Part shown: positions 1 through 7,922 of the stretch, one piece after another
How positions within the stretch are numbered: the stretch's first letter is position 1
Layout of the letters: the number at the start of each line of letters is the position of its first letter
Assembly (NCBI RefSeq): GCF_022346425.1
Contig: NZ_JAKRCW010000014.1
Location: 1 to 64,000, forward strand
Reading direction: 5' to 3'
Origin: Pseudoglutamicibacter albus
GTDB lineage: Bacteria > Actinomycetota > Actinomycetes > Actinomycetales > Micrococcaceae
Length of the DNA stretch: 64,000 bases
Made by a program: the position numbers and the translations under genes
Notes under the pieces: generated by a model
What the model was told of the DNA's origin: nothing
Database searches by the model: none
Seen by the model: only the letters and a program-made list of their open reading frames with translations

Positions 1-84
1 GAGGTCCTCACAGCTGAGGTCGAAGACGCGAAACAGAACCGACGGAAACGACAAACCGGTGGGGTGAAACTCCATACTGCCTAA
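1..84 (+). CDS. possible C-terminal end of a gene cut by the window edge
   Basis: Frame 1 is open from the first base to a TAA at 82-84 and gives a 27-residue, charged tail (…AEVEDAKQNRRKRQTGG…). Nothing in it is diagnostic. Frame 2 is also open over most of this short stretch, so this is weak. If real, the gene ends three bases before the first 34-bp repeat. Confidence 0.25.
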   Translation, partial: EVLTAEVEDAKQNRRKRQTGGVKLHTA

Positions 85-86
85 GC

Positions 87-154
87 AGGGCTACGCGATC
101 AATCTCTGTGAGGCACGATTAGGGCTACGCGATCAACTTGACATGAGGCACTAC
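87..154 (+). repeat. two tandem 34-bp direct repeats ahead of the Abi gene (possible small RNA)
   Basis: AGGGCTACGCGATCAA occurs at 87-102 and again at 121-136, and each copy is followed by a TGAGGCAC core (109-116 and 144-151). The unit length is 34 bp. The second copy runs straight into the reading frame of the Abi_2 protein. Abi_2/AbiF proteins are reported to be accompanied by a structured or repetitive non-coding RNA. Whether these repeats are transcribed is inference. Confidence 0.5.
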
Positions 155-195
155 GGAAGACACCGGGCGGCGATCTTGAAGCGTGGTTTTCCCCT

Positions 196-849
196 GTGCG
201 GATGAAAACCTACAGTTTTCACCCGGACCCTGAAGCCCTCTACTTGTGGAACACGCGCGTGACGAAGGCATTCCTGGAGGACATACAGCACGTCGAGGTG
301 CTCTTGCGCAACCATGTCGATACTGCTGTTTCCTCAAGATATGGCGAGCGGTGGTATGTCCACTCTGCTATTCCTTTTGATTGGCATGCCGAGAACTCTG
401 TTAGGAAGGCGAGTAAACGCGCAGGTAGGAAGGCGGACGGAAGGTCGGGGAGCGGCCGACAACCGGAGCCGCCACCGGGGCGGGTGATTGCTGAGCTCAA
501 CTTGGATTTTTGGGCGTACCTTTTTACGAATAGGTACGCGTCGACCATTTGGCCTCTGGTTCATAAGACTCTTGTCGCCACACCGGCTTCGACCACGGAT
601 AAGGGCGGGGCTGGCATCTACGTGCCGTCCTTGACAGATTTCAAGTGTGAGGTTGATGTGGTCTATAAACTACGTAACCGTTGTGCCCATCACGAACCGA
701 TTGTCAGGCGGAACAGACAGCAGGAAGATGCTCGTCTTGATCGTGCGCAGGAAGCTATCAGGCTTTTGACCACGTGGCTCAATCCGGACGCGGCACATTG
801 GATTGCATCACACTCAAGGCTCCCGCATCTACGGAGTGTTAGGCCTTAA
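196..849 (+). CDS. Abi_2 (AbiD/AbiF-like) abortive-infection family protein with HEPN motif
   Basis: The 217-residue protein has the Abi_2 pattern: a helical block YLWNTRVTKAFLEDIQHVEVLLRN (residues about 16-39), a DFWAYLFTNRY block (about 104-113) and LRNRCAHHEPI near 159-169. The last contains R160-x4-H165, the Rx4-6H signature of HEPN ribonucleases. Family members are phage-defence or toxin proteins thought to cleave RNA. The GTG at 196 is the only usable in-frame start, yet family-like sequence (…LEAWFSPVR) continues upstream in the same open frame from 142, so the N-terminus may be truncated or frameshifted. A low-complexity basic insert (residues about 70-95) separates the two halves. 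A strong hairpin follows the stop. No partner gene is visible downstream. Confidence 0.8.
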   Translation: MRMKTYSFHPDPEALYLWNTRVTKAFLEDIQHVEVLLRNHVDTAVSSRYGERWYVHSAIPFDWHAENSVRKASKRAGRKADGRSGSGRQPEPPPGRVIAELNLDFWAYLFTNRYASTIWPLVHKTLVATPASTTDKGGAGIYVPSLTDFKCEVDVVYKLRNRCAHHEPIVRRNRQQEDARLDRAQEAIRLLTTWLNPDAAHWIASHSRLPHLRSVRP

Positions 850-852
850 ACG

Positions 853-910
853 AACTGCTCCCCATGGCTGGAGACTGAGTTCTCAGTCCAACTCATGGGG
901 AGCAGTTTCT
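853..910. terminator. strong hairpin terminator between converging genes
   Basis: AACTGCTCCCCATG (853-866) pairs perfectly with 894-907. An inner stem GACTGAG/CTCAGTC (873-879 and 882-888) lies inside it, followed by TTTCT. It separates the Abi gene from the converging lactate dehydrogenase gene and can serve both. Confidence 0.75.
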
Positions 911-950
911 AGATCAAGCTACGTCTGTGCTCGCGGCTAAGCGCTGAGCA

Positions 951-2216
951 TCAGAGCGTGCGTTCGGCGGCTTCTACCGCATCGTTCTGGATAGGCGCCA
1001 GGCGCTGAAGCTGGGTCACGTGGCGTGGCTCGAGCTCCTCGACCGTGGATACACCCAGCAGGGCCATGGTGCGTTCGATCTCGGTGCGCAGAATCTCGAT
1101 GGTGCGGTCAACGCCTTCGCGGCCGCCAGCCATCAGGCCGTAGAGGTATGCGCGGCCGATCAGCGTGAACTTAGCGCCCAAAGCCATCGAAGCGACGATG
1201 TCCGCGCCAGTACGGATACCGGTGTCGATCATGACGGTAGCGTCCTTACCGACCTCACGCACAACCTTCGGCAGCAACTGGAACGGAACAGGTGCGCGGT
1301 CCAGCTGGCGGCCACCGTGGTTCGAGAGCACCAGGCCGTCCACGCCGTGATCCAGCAGGCGGTGGGAATCCTCGACGGTCTGAACACCCTTGACCACGAT
1401 CTTGCCCGGCCACATTTCACGGATGACCTTGAGGTCCTCGTAGGAAATGGTTGGGTCCATCGCCGAGTTCAGCAACTCACCCACGGTGCCGCCGGTCGAA
1501 GACAGCGAAGCGAACTCGAGCTTAGGGGTGGTCAGGAAGTCGATCCACCACCATGGGCGAGGGATCGCGTTCAGCACAGTACCCAGGCTGATCTGCGGTG
1601 GGATCGAGAAGCCGTTGCGGGAGTCACGCAAACGGTGGCCAGCAATCGGGGTGTCCACCGTGAACATGAGAGTGTCGAACCCAGCCTTCGCGGCGCGCTC
1701 CACCAAGCCGTACGAGATTTCACGGTCCCGCATCACATAGAGCTGGAACCAGTTACGGCCGTGAGGGTTCGCCTTCTTGACATCCTCAATCGAAGCCGTA
1801 CCCAGCGTCGAAAGCGTGAACGGAATACCAGCGGCACCAGCGGCGGCCGCACCAGCGTGCTCACCCTGGGTCTGCATGAGACGGGTGAAGCCGGTTGGCG
1901 CAATGCCGAACGGAAGCGCGGAGCTACCGCCCAGAATCTGTACCGAGGTGTTGACGTGCTCGGCTGGCTTGAGGATGTCCGGGTGGAACTCAACATCACG
2001 GAACGCCTGTACGGAGCGGTGCATGCTGATCTCTTCCTCAGCGGCACCGTCGGTGTAGTCGAACGCGGCGGCCGGGGTGCGGCGCTTAGCGATCTTCCGC
2101 AGGTCGCTCACGGTCAGCGCGTTGCTCAGGCGACGCTTCTTAGGGTTGAGCTCGGGCTTCTTGAACTTCAGCAGATCAAAAATCTCGTTGGGGTGAGGGA
2201 ATTGACGGCGAATCAT
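951..2216 (-). CDS. lldD: FMN-dependent L-lactate dehydrogenase (alpha-hydroxy-acid oxidising family)
   Basis: This 421-residue protein oxidises L-lactate to pyruvate and probably passes electrons to the respiratory quinone pool. The FMN alpha-hydroxy-acid dehydrogenase fold is clear: [14 protein letters not shown] (about 49-62), the PFGIAPTGF block (102-110), WFQLYV (156-161) and the active-site motif SNHGGRQLD (298-306) with catalytic His300 and substrate-binding Arg303. The ATG at 2216 is preferred over longer reads because AAAGGA lies 6-8 bases upstream. It lies downstream of the MHS permease on the same strand, with a 15-bp repeat spacer between them, and a FadR-type regulator is encoded further upstream. 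A lactate uptake and oxidation unit is the simplest reading. Family relatives such as lactate 2-monooxygenase or glycolate oxidase cannot be excluded from motifs alone. Confidence 0.9.
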   Translation of the reverse strand: MIRRQFPHPNEIFDLLKFKKPELNPKKRRLSNALTVSDLRKIAKRRTPAAAFDYTDGAAEEEISMHRSVQAFRDVEFHPDILKPAEHVNTSVQILGGSSALPFGIAPTGFTRLMQTQGEHAGAAAAGAAGIPFTLSTLGTASIEDVKKANPHGRNWFQLYVMRDREISYGLVERAAKAGFDTLMFTVDTPIAGHRLRDSRNGFSIPPQISLGTVLNAIPRPWWWIDFLTTPKLEFASLSSTGGTVGELLNSAMDPTISYEDLKVIREMWPGKIVVKGVQTVEDSHRLLDHGVDGLVLSNHGGRQLDRAPVPFQLLPKVVREVGKDATVMIDTGIRTGADIVASMALGAKFTLIGRAYLYGLMAGGREGVDRTIEILRTEIERTMALLGVSTVEELEPRHVTQLQRLAPIQNDAVEAAERTL

Positions 2217-2297
2217 CTCTATTCCTTTCTCTAAATTAGTTGCCAGGGGCAAGTCTGTAAGTGCGCCAACAGGCGGCCGGCGCGCAGCGGCAAGACA

Positions 2298-2357
2298 GCA
2301 CTGCGCAAGTCATCGCTGTGTAGGCCTTCGCTGCGTAGGCCACCGCTGCGTCAGTCA
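2298..2357. repeat. four degenerate 15-bp tandem units in the permease-lldD spacer
   Basis: Units start at 2298, 2313, 2328 and 2343. The two central ones, TCGCTGTGTAGGCCT and TCGCTGCGTAGGCCA, differ at only two positions. The array ends exactly at the stop codon of the permease gene. Confidence 0.6.
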
Positions 2358-3785
2358 TTACTGCGCCGGGGCCTGTTCGTGTGCGAGGTTCTCTTCTTCA
2401 ATGTAGGCCACGCGGCTGATGAAGAAGCTAGCGATCACGGAGATCAAGCAGCAGAGGATGACGTAGCAGGCGATCGGCCACCATTGGCCGTCGGATATTT
2501 CGAACAGCCAGACAGCGATGAGCGGCGCGGTACCACCGAAGATCGCGGCACCCAGCTGGTAGCCCAGCGATGCGCCGGTGTAGCGGACCTGTGGAGCGAA
2601 GTTTTCAGCAATCAGGGTGCCCAAGATTGCGTTGACGGAGCCCCAGAGGATACCAAAACCGAGGATCGTGGATGCGAACAGCGCCCAGGTTTCGCCGGTG
2701 TTGAGGATCCAATAGTACGGGAACACGAGCACGATGGTACTCAGCGCACATGTACGGTAGAGGACGCCCCGGTTCATGCGGTCGGAAATCGCGCCGAAGA
2801 CTGGCATCCAGATGGTTGCGACGAAAGCGGCTGCCGCGACTGCGAGCAGGACCATGTTATTGCGGGCGCCGAGGACATCGGTCGCGTAGGCGACGATGTA
2901 GGTTCCGAAGATGTAGAACGGTCCAGTTTCCGCGGCTTTCGCGGCGATCGAAACCAGGACCGCGCCCCAGTGTTTGGTCACAACTTCCTTGATAGGCAGC
3001 TTGAGTTGCTTGCCCTGTTCACGCATGCGGCGGAACTCAGGGGTGTCATCGAGGCCGTTGCGGATCCACAAACCTATCAACACCAGCACGATCGAGGCCA
3101 CGAATGGGATGCGCCAGCCCCACAGCATGAATTGCTCTTCTGGCATGAGGGTCAGCAACGCAACTACGGCGGAGGCGAGCAACATACCGAGCGAGATACC
3201 CATCTGCGGTACCGCACCGTAGAGGCCGCGGCGGTTACGTGGCGCGTATTCGTAGGCGAGCAGTAGCGCCCCACCCCATTCGCCGCCGATGCCGAGGCCC
3301 TGCAGAATACGGAACAGGCACAGCAGAAGCGGAGCCCACATCCCGATCATCGAATAATCCGGGAGCAAACCGATCGCTACCGTTCCGCCGCCCATGAGGC
3401 ACAGGGTGATGAACAGGGTCTTCTTGCGGCCGATGCGGTCGCCGATGTGGGAGAAGATCACGCCACCCAGCGGGCGGAAGAAGAACGTGAGTGAGAATGA
3501 CACGTAGGCCAGGAAGGTGGCCATGAACGGGTTATCGCTGGGGAAGTAGATCTTGTTGAAAACAAGAGCCGCGACCGTTCCGTAGATGAGGAAGTCAAAC
3601 CATTCGATGACGGAGCCGCTGAGGCTTCCGAATAGCACCCGGTAGTTCAGGGGCTGCTTTTCTTGCGTTCCGTTGTGTGGCCTGCGGGCTTTGGAGCCTG
3701 ATGCGGCGTTGTTGCCAGCTTGTGGGTTCGTGGCAGAGTGTGCCGGGTTCGCCGCGGCGGAGTTCTGATGCGATGAAGGCTTCAA
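2358..3785 (-). CDS. MFS transporter, metabolite:H+ symporter (MHS) family
   Basis: A 475-residue, 12-helix secondary transporter. The MHS hallmarks are SGSVIEWFDFLIYG in helix 1 (about 55-68), FFFRPLGG, the loop motif GDRIGRKK and GLGIGGEWGGA. A proline/alanine/asparagine-rich cytoplasmic N-tail of about 45 residues precedes helix 1. The TTG start is supported by AGGAG five bases upstream. The substrate is probably an organic acid; lactate is suggested by lldD downstream, but shikimate, citrate or betaine transporters share these motifs. Two FadR-type palindromes lie 41-66 bases upstream of the start, so it probably has its own promoter under control of the regulator encoded just upstream. 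Confidence 0.85.
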   Translation of the reverse strand: MKPSSHQNSAAANPAHSATNPQAGNNAASGSKARRPHNGTQEKQPLNYRVLFGSLSGSVIEWFDFLIYGTVAALVFNKIYFPSDNPFMATFLAYVSFSLTFFFRPLGGVIFSHIGDRIGRKKTLFITLCLMGGGTVAIGLLPDYSMIGMWAPLLLCLFRILQGLGIGGEWGGALLLAYEYAPRNRRGLYGAVPQMGISLGMLLASAVVALLTLMPEEQFMLWGWRIPFVASIVLVLIGLWIRNGLDDTPEFRRMREQGKQLKLPIKEVVTKHWGAVLVSIAAKAAETGPFYIFGTYIVAYATDVLGARNNMVLLAVAAAAFVATIWMPVFGAISDRMNRGVLYRTCALSTIVLVFPYYWILNTGETWALFASTILGFGILWGSVNAILGTLIAENFAPQVRYTGASLGYQLGAAIFGGTAPLIAVWLFEISDGQWWPIACYVILCCLISVIASFFISRVAYIEEENLAHEQAPAQ

Positions 3786-3825
3786 AGCTACTCCTGGGGG
3801 TAGGTGCCAATGTCAAGGATAGATG

Positions 3826-3851
3826 TGGTCAGACCATGTGGTCTAACCACA
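3826..3851. promoter_or_regulatory. tandem FadR/LldR-type operators
   Basis: TGGTCAGACCA (3826-3836) and TGGTCTAACCA (3839-3849, the core of a longer perfect palindrome, 3837-3851) both fit TNGTNNNACNA, the site used by FadR-subfamily GntR regulators such as LldR. They sit ahead of the permease gene. Confidence 0.75.
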
Positions 3852-3943
3852 GACATTATGGCCTCGGTCACATTTGCGCAAGAGGTAATTTTTCTTAAGG
3901 CGCCCGCAGTGGCGCCGGTGAGGCTGCGCTACGCTACCTGCCG

Positions 3944-4639
3944 TCAGCCAGCGGTTTCGGCGTAGTAGCCGCTGATGTGTTCCTTGAGCAGGTCCGCGGC
4001 CGCGTCCGCTTCGCCGTGGCGCGCAGCCTCCAGGATGGCACGATGCTCGCTCCGCAGCCGCGCCGATGTCGCCTCCCAGTCGGGCAGGGCCTTGGCGCGT
4101 TCAACCGTGTGCCCTTCGATCGCGGTGCGCATCGCATCCATGAGTGTTGAGGCGAGCGGATTATTCGCGGCCTTGGACAGCGCTACGTGGAACTGCGCGT
4201 CCAAGTTCAGGAAGTCAGTGACGGACAGGCCCGGCTGATCCATCATGTCCAGAAGCGTTTCCGCTTTCATCCAATCGGAATGTTCAGGGTCGGCATGCTC
4301 GGGTTCGGAGTTGCGTACCGCCCAGTCTTCAAGCAAGAGCCGCATCTCAAACACGTGGTGATGCTCAACCTGGCTCGTAGCCAACTGGAGGTTCAGCGCC
4401 AGCGAAAGCGCCTGCTCGGGTGCCGCGGTAATCACCGTCCCAGACTGAGGCCCAGACCCCGTGGAACTCCGGATAGAACCCAGCGCCTCCAAGACGCGTA
4501 ACGCTTCACGGATGGTACCGCGGGACACCTTGAGCGTTTCAGCGAGTGACCGTTCACTCGGCAGGTGATCGCCAATGCTGAGGCGGCCTGCCGAAAGTTC
4601 GTCGGTCACCCACTGCATCACCAACTCATGAGCCTTCAC
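3944..4639 (-). CDS. GntR-family regulator, FadR subfamily (LldR-like)
   Basis: A 231-residue repressor. The N-terminal winged helix has LSIGDHLPSERSLAETLKVS and RGTIREALRVLEALG (about 20-52). The C-terminal all-helical FCD ligand domain carries the metal-ligand pattern with DAQFHVALSKAANN (about 146-159) and EHRAILEAA (about 198-206). The GTG start overlaps the copA stop by four bases (GTGA), and GAGAGGA lies eight bases upstream, so translation is probably coupled to copA. Matching TNGTNNNACNA operators lie between it and the permease gene. Control of the permease and lldD is inferred from position and operators. The effector could be lactate or another carboxylate. Confidence 0.85.
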   Translation of the reverse strand: MKAHELVMQWVTDELSAGRLSIGDHLPSERSLAETLKVSRGTIREALRVLEALGSIRSSTGSGPQSGTVITAAPEQALSLALNLQLATSQVEHHHVFEMRLLLEDWAVRNSEPEHADPEHSDWMKAETLLDMMDQPGLSVTDFLNLDAQFHVALSKAANNPLASTLMDAMRTAIEGHTVERAKALPDWEATSARLRSEHRAILEAARHGEADAAADLLKEHISGYYAETAG

Positions 4640-7155
4640 GGTTGGTATCCTCTCACATCGGCATGCGGGCCAGGACTGTGTTTACCGAAGCGGCGCAGAC
4701 GCAACGCATTGAACACCACGATGACGGAGCTGGCCGCCATCGCAACCCCAGCGATCATCGGGTTCAGAAGCCCCAACATGGCCACCGGGAGCGCGGCGAC
4801 GTTATAGAAAAACGCCCAAAAGATGTTCTGCCGAATGATGCGCAAGGTCTGCCGGGACAGCTCGATCGCATCCGCGGCCTGCCCCAGCGAAGACCCCATG
4901 AGGGTGACCCCGGCAGCCTCACGGGCAACATCCGTTCCGGCGCCCATCGCAAGCCCAAGGTCCGCGGTCATCAAGGCAGGGGCATCGTTGACGCCGTCGC
5001 CAACCATCGCGATCTTCGTGCCATCCGCCTGCAAATCCCGGACCGCGTCGACCTTACCTTCAGGCCGCACCCCGGCCATGACGTGTACCTCCGGGATGCC
5101 GACCTCACGCGCGACCGCGGCCGCGACCTCACGGTTGTCACCCGTGACCATCCACGGGGTCACACCCATCCCAGTGAGCCGGGCGACAGCCTCCGCGGAA
5201 TCCGGCTTGACCTGATCCGCGACGCTGAGCAACGCGACCGCGCGGCCGCTTGTGCTGGTGTCAGCTGCATCGGTGCCGCCGGTTCCGGAGCCCCCGATGC
5301 CGAGCGCGACCACCGTCATGCCCTCGCGTTCAAGCCGCGCAAGCTCAGCGCGGGCGTCATCGCTCACGTGCATGCCCTGCTCAGTGAGCAGGTCCAGCGT
5401 CCCGACCGCGACCGCCTGGCGCATACCGTTCTGATCACTCACGACCCCGGTGACGCCACTTCCGGAGTGCGAGGCGAAGTCCTCGACCGTGAGCTGACGG
5501 CCATTAGCACCGCCGGCTTCGTCCGTCGCGCCGGTGGCGGCGTCGACAATCGCGCGAGCGATAGGGTGCTCCGAGTTTTGCTCGAGTGCGGCGGCATAAG
5601 CCAGCGCAGTGTTGGCGCTGATGTCCACTGTTGCGGCAGGGGAGGCTGTAGCGGAGGTGGCAGCGCTAGCGCCAGGCAACAGGGTTGTGGAGGTGAGCGT
5701 CATACGGCCTTCGGTGATGGTGCCGGTTTTATCGAGCACCACCGCATCGAGGTTGCGTGCTTCTTCAAGCACGGCAGGCCCGGAGATGAGGATTCCGCGG
5801 CTCGCCCCGTTACCGATGCCGGCGACGAGTGCAACCGGGGTCGCCAAACCGAGCGCGCACGGGCACGCGACAACCAGGACCGTCACGGCCGCGATGAAAC
5901 CGCCCGAAGGGTTGCCGGCAATCAGCCACCACCCCACAAACGTGAGCACCGCTAGTGCTAAAACGATCGGAACGAAAACACCGGAAATCCGGTCCACGAG
6001 CCGCACAAGCGGAGTCTTCTCCGACTGCGCCTGCGCGATCATCCTGCCCATCGCAGCCAACGTCGAATCCTCACCGGCCGCGCTCACCCGCACGAGCAAG
6101 CGACCGGACGTGTTGATGGTTGCGCCCGTAACCTCTGAACCGGGGGAGACCGGCACGGGCACGGATTCGCCCGTGATCATCGAAGCATCCACATCGGAGT
6201 CACCTTCGGTCACAACCCCGTCGGCCGCGATCTTCTCACCAGGCCGCACCAAAATAACGGTGCCCACGGTGAGCTCATCCGCCGGGACCTCACGGTGGCC
6301 TCCATCGGCGTCAACGACCGTCGCGTGGCTCGCTCCCAGCTCAAGCAACGCGCGCGTTGCATCCGCTGCGCCGTGCCGAGCACGCGACTCAAGCCAACGC
6401 CCCAGCAACAAGAACGTGACGATGACCGCTGCGGACTCGAAATACAGGTGGTGCCCGTGCATCGCGTGCAGGTCACCGAGCCGCGCATCGGCCGTGAGCG
6501 CCGGATCGCGCAACAACTGAACCCACGAATACACAGTCGCGGCAATCACGCCGATCGAGACGAGCGTGTCCATCGTGGACGTCCCGTGGCGCGCGTTGAT
6601 CGCCGCAGCCTTATGGAACGGCCACGCAGCCCACGTCGCCACCGGCAACGAAAACAAGCCGGCAACCCAGCCCCAATGCCGGAACTGAAGCCCCGGAACC
6701 ATCGAAATCAGCAACACCGGCGCGGTCAGGATCGCGGCGATCAGGAACCGCTTGAACAACGGAACCCGGTAGCCCGCCGAAGACCCAAACTCACCCGTTG
6801 GATCCGCCTGGCCTGCTTCGGAAGGCGCTGGGTTCTTCTGGCCTGTGTCGGAAGAAAGCGCTGGGTCGGCGTGTGCTTGCTCGGCCGCCGGTTGCGGCGC
6901 CGTGCTGGTTTGAGCCTCTGTCCGGGTCTTCTTGGGGGAGTGGATGCGCGCATCGTAGCCTGCTTTCCGGATCACTTCGATGAGCGTGCCATCCTCGACG
7001 TCTGCCGGCGCGGTGACGCGCGCGGTCTCAAGCGGGAGGTTCACGGCCGCGGTGACGCCGGGGAGTTTCTCGAGTTTCCGCTCGATCCGGTTGACGCAGG
7101 ACGCGCACGTCATCCCCTCGATATCGAGGGTGAGTACACGCTGCGTTTCACTCAT
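4636..7155 (-). CDS. copA: copper-exporting P1B-type ATPase
   Basis: An 839-residue heavy-metal pump in the cytoplasmic membrane. In order: an HMA domain with GMTCASC (Cys17, Cys20), a low-complexity acidic linker (about 75-125), eight expected helices, TGES in the actuator domain (328-331), the ion-binding CPC (431-433), the phosphorylation site DKTGT (475-479), SEHP in the nucleotide-binding domain and MVGDGVNDAPAL. CPC together with the MTCxxC domain indicates Cu(I). The start codon overlaps the copZ stop (ATGA) and the 3' end overlaps the GntR gene. It lies in the csoR-copZ-copA-gntR operon, expected to be induced by copper through CsoR. The low-complexity linker after the HMA domain is longer than usual. 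Confidence 0.97.
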   Translation of the reverse strand: MSETQRVLTLDIEGMTCASCVNRIERKLEKLPGVTAAVNLPLETARVTAPADVEDGTLIEVIRKAGYDARIHSPKKTRTEAQTSTAPQPAAEQAHADPALSSDTGQKNPAPSEAGQADPTGEFGSSAGYRVPLFKRFLIAAILTAPVLLISMVPGLQFRHWGWVAGLFSLPVATWAAWPFHKAAAINARHGTSTMDTLVSIGVIAATVYSWVQLLRDPALTADARLGDLHAMHGHHLYFESAAVIVTFLLLGRWLESRARHGAADATRALLELGASHATVVDADGGHREVPADELTVGTVILVRPGEKIAADGVVTEGDSDVDASMITGESVPVPVSPGSEVTGATINTSGRLLVRVSAAGEDSTLAAMGRMIAQAQSEKTPLVRLVDRISGVFVPIVLALAVLTFVGWWLIAGNPSGGFIAAVTVLVVACPCALGLATPVALVAGIGNGASRGILISGPAVLEEARNLDAVVLDKTGTITEGRMTLTSTTLLPGASAATSATASPAATVDISANTALAYAAALEQNSEHPIARAIVDAATGATDEAGGANGRQLTVEDFASHSGSGVTGVVSDQNGMRQAVAVGTLDLLTEQGMHVSDDARAELARLEREGMTVVALGIGGSGTGGTDAADTSTSGRAVALLSVADQVKPDSAEAVARLTGMGVTPWMVTGDNREVAAAVAREVGIPEVHVMAGVRPEGKVDAVRDLQADGTKIAMVGDGVNDAPALMTADLGLAMGAGTDVAREAAGVTLMGSSLGQAADAIELSRQTLRIIRQNIFWAFFYNVAALPVAMLGLLNPMIAGVAMAASSVIVVFNALRLRRFGKHSPGPHADVRGYQP

Positions 7156-7376
7156 GCGCGGCTCAACTCCGTGGTTTCGTAGCCTGCCTCTTCGATCGCG
7201 CCGCGGATCTGCTCATCGGTCACGGTCGCCTCAGCGTCGAATGTCACCACGGATGTGCCGCCGGTGTTGAGTTCGACGCTGATGTTGGCCACACCGTCGA
7301 GTTCGCCGAGTTCTTCCTTGACGGATGAGACGCAGTGGTGGCAGGTCATGCCAGTGACGTTCAGGGTGACAGCCAT
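7152..7376 (-). CDS. copZ: copper chaperone, heavy-metal-associated domain
   Basis: A 74-residue single HMA domain with GMTCHHC near residues 8-14. It carries Cu(I) in the cytosol and hands it to CopA. Length and the beta-alpha-beta-beta-alpha-beta pattern are typical. It sits 34 bases after csoR and overlaps copA by four bases, so all three are co-transcribed. The HH between the cysteines is a variant seen in actinobacterial CopZ. Confidence 0.95.
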   Translation of the reverse strand: MAVTLNVTGMTCHHCVSSVKEELGELDGVANISVELNTGGTSVVTFDAEATVTDEQIRGAIEEAGYETTELSRA

Positions 7377-7410
7377 AGGGGTTCTCCTTCGGTTGGAGGG
7401 AAGTGTTCAG

Positions 7411-7737
7411 TTAGCGCAGCAGACGGCCGACGGCGGCGGTGACTTCATCGACTTTGTTCTGCACGATGGTGGAGTCGCCGGTCGTGATGGATTCTTGCGC
7501 GGCGTCCACCACGCAATGGTTGATGTGGTCCTTGATGAGCTCAAGCGAAACCTTATGCAGGGCCGAGTTCACGGACGCGAGCTGGGTCAGGACGTCGAGG
7601 CAATACGTGTTGTCCTCGACCATGCGGGAGATGCCGCGGACTTGCCCTTCGATGCGCCGCAGCCGGTTCAGCAGGGCCGTCTTGTCTTGCGTATAGCCGT
7701 GGCCGGCGTGCGGATCGTGATGCGTTGAATCAGCCAT
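7411..7737 (-). CDS. csoR: copper-sensing repressor CsoR
   Basis: A 108-residue all-helical DUF156 repressor. The Cu(I) ligands are in place as Cys46, His71 and Cys75, with the same spacing as mycobacterial CsoR (C-x24-H-x3-C). The RNA-like basic block RLRRIEGQVRGISRMVE (about 25-41) binds DNA. Longer reads in this frame extend across the operator, so the ATG at 7737 is chosen. It is the first gene of the copper operon, and its operator at 7754-7770 lies just upstream, so it should repress itself, copZ, copA and the GntR gene until copper is bound. Confidence 0.95.
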   Translation of the reverse strand: MADSTHHDPHAGHGYTQDKTALLNRLRRIEGQVRGISRMVEDNTYCLDVLTQLASVNSALHKVSLELIKDHINHCVVDAAQESITTGDSTIVQNKVDEVTAAVGRLLR

Positions 7738-7753
7738 GCCATCTACTATACCA

Positions 7754-7770
7754 ATACCCCCTAGGGGTAT
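7754..7770. promoter_or_regulatory. CsoR operator
   Basis: ATACCCCCTAGGGGTAT is a palindrome with arms ATACCCC/GGGGTAT around CTA, matching the G/C-tract site of CsoR. It is 17 bases upstream of the csoR start. Confidence 0.85.
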
Positions 7771-7922
7771 ATGAAGAGTGCTCTTGCTGCTCCGCAAGAT
7801 GCGGGGGCAGCCGGTGCGGGGGCGGCAGATTCGGGCGGGGCTGCGGCTGCGGGCCGCTACAGCGGGCGCTGGCCCCGCGCTACCGGCAGCAACGCGGAAC
7901 GAAACGGTCTCCGCCGCGCTGT

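Noticed and set aside
87-154. Possible CRISPR array
   Set aside because: Only two repeat copies, directly adjacent with no unique spacer between them, and no cas gene nearby.
1020-2234. 404-codon plus-strand frame over lldD
   Set aside because: Shadow of a clearly conserved enzyme on the other strand.
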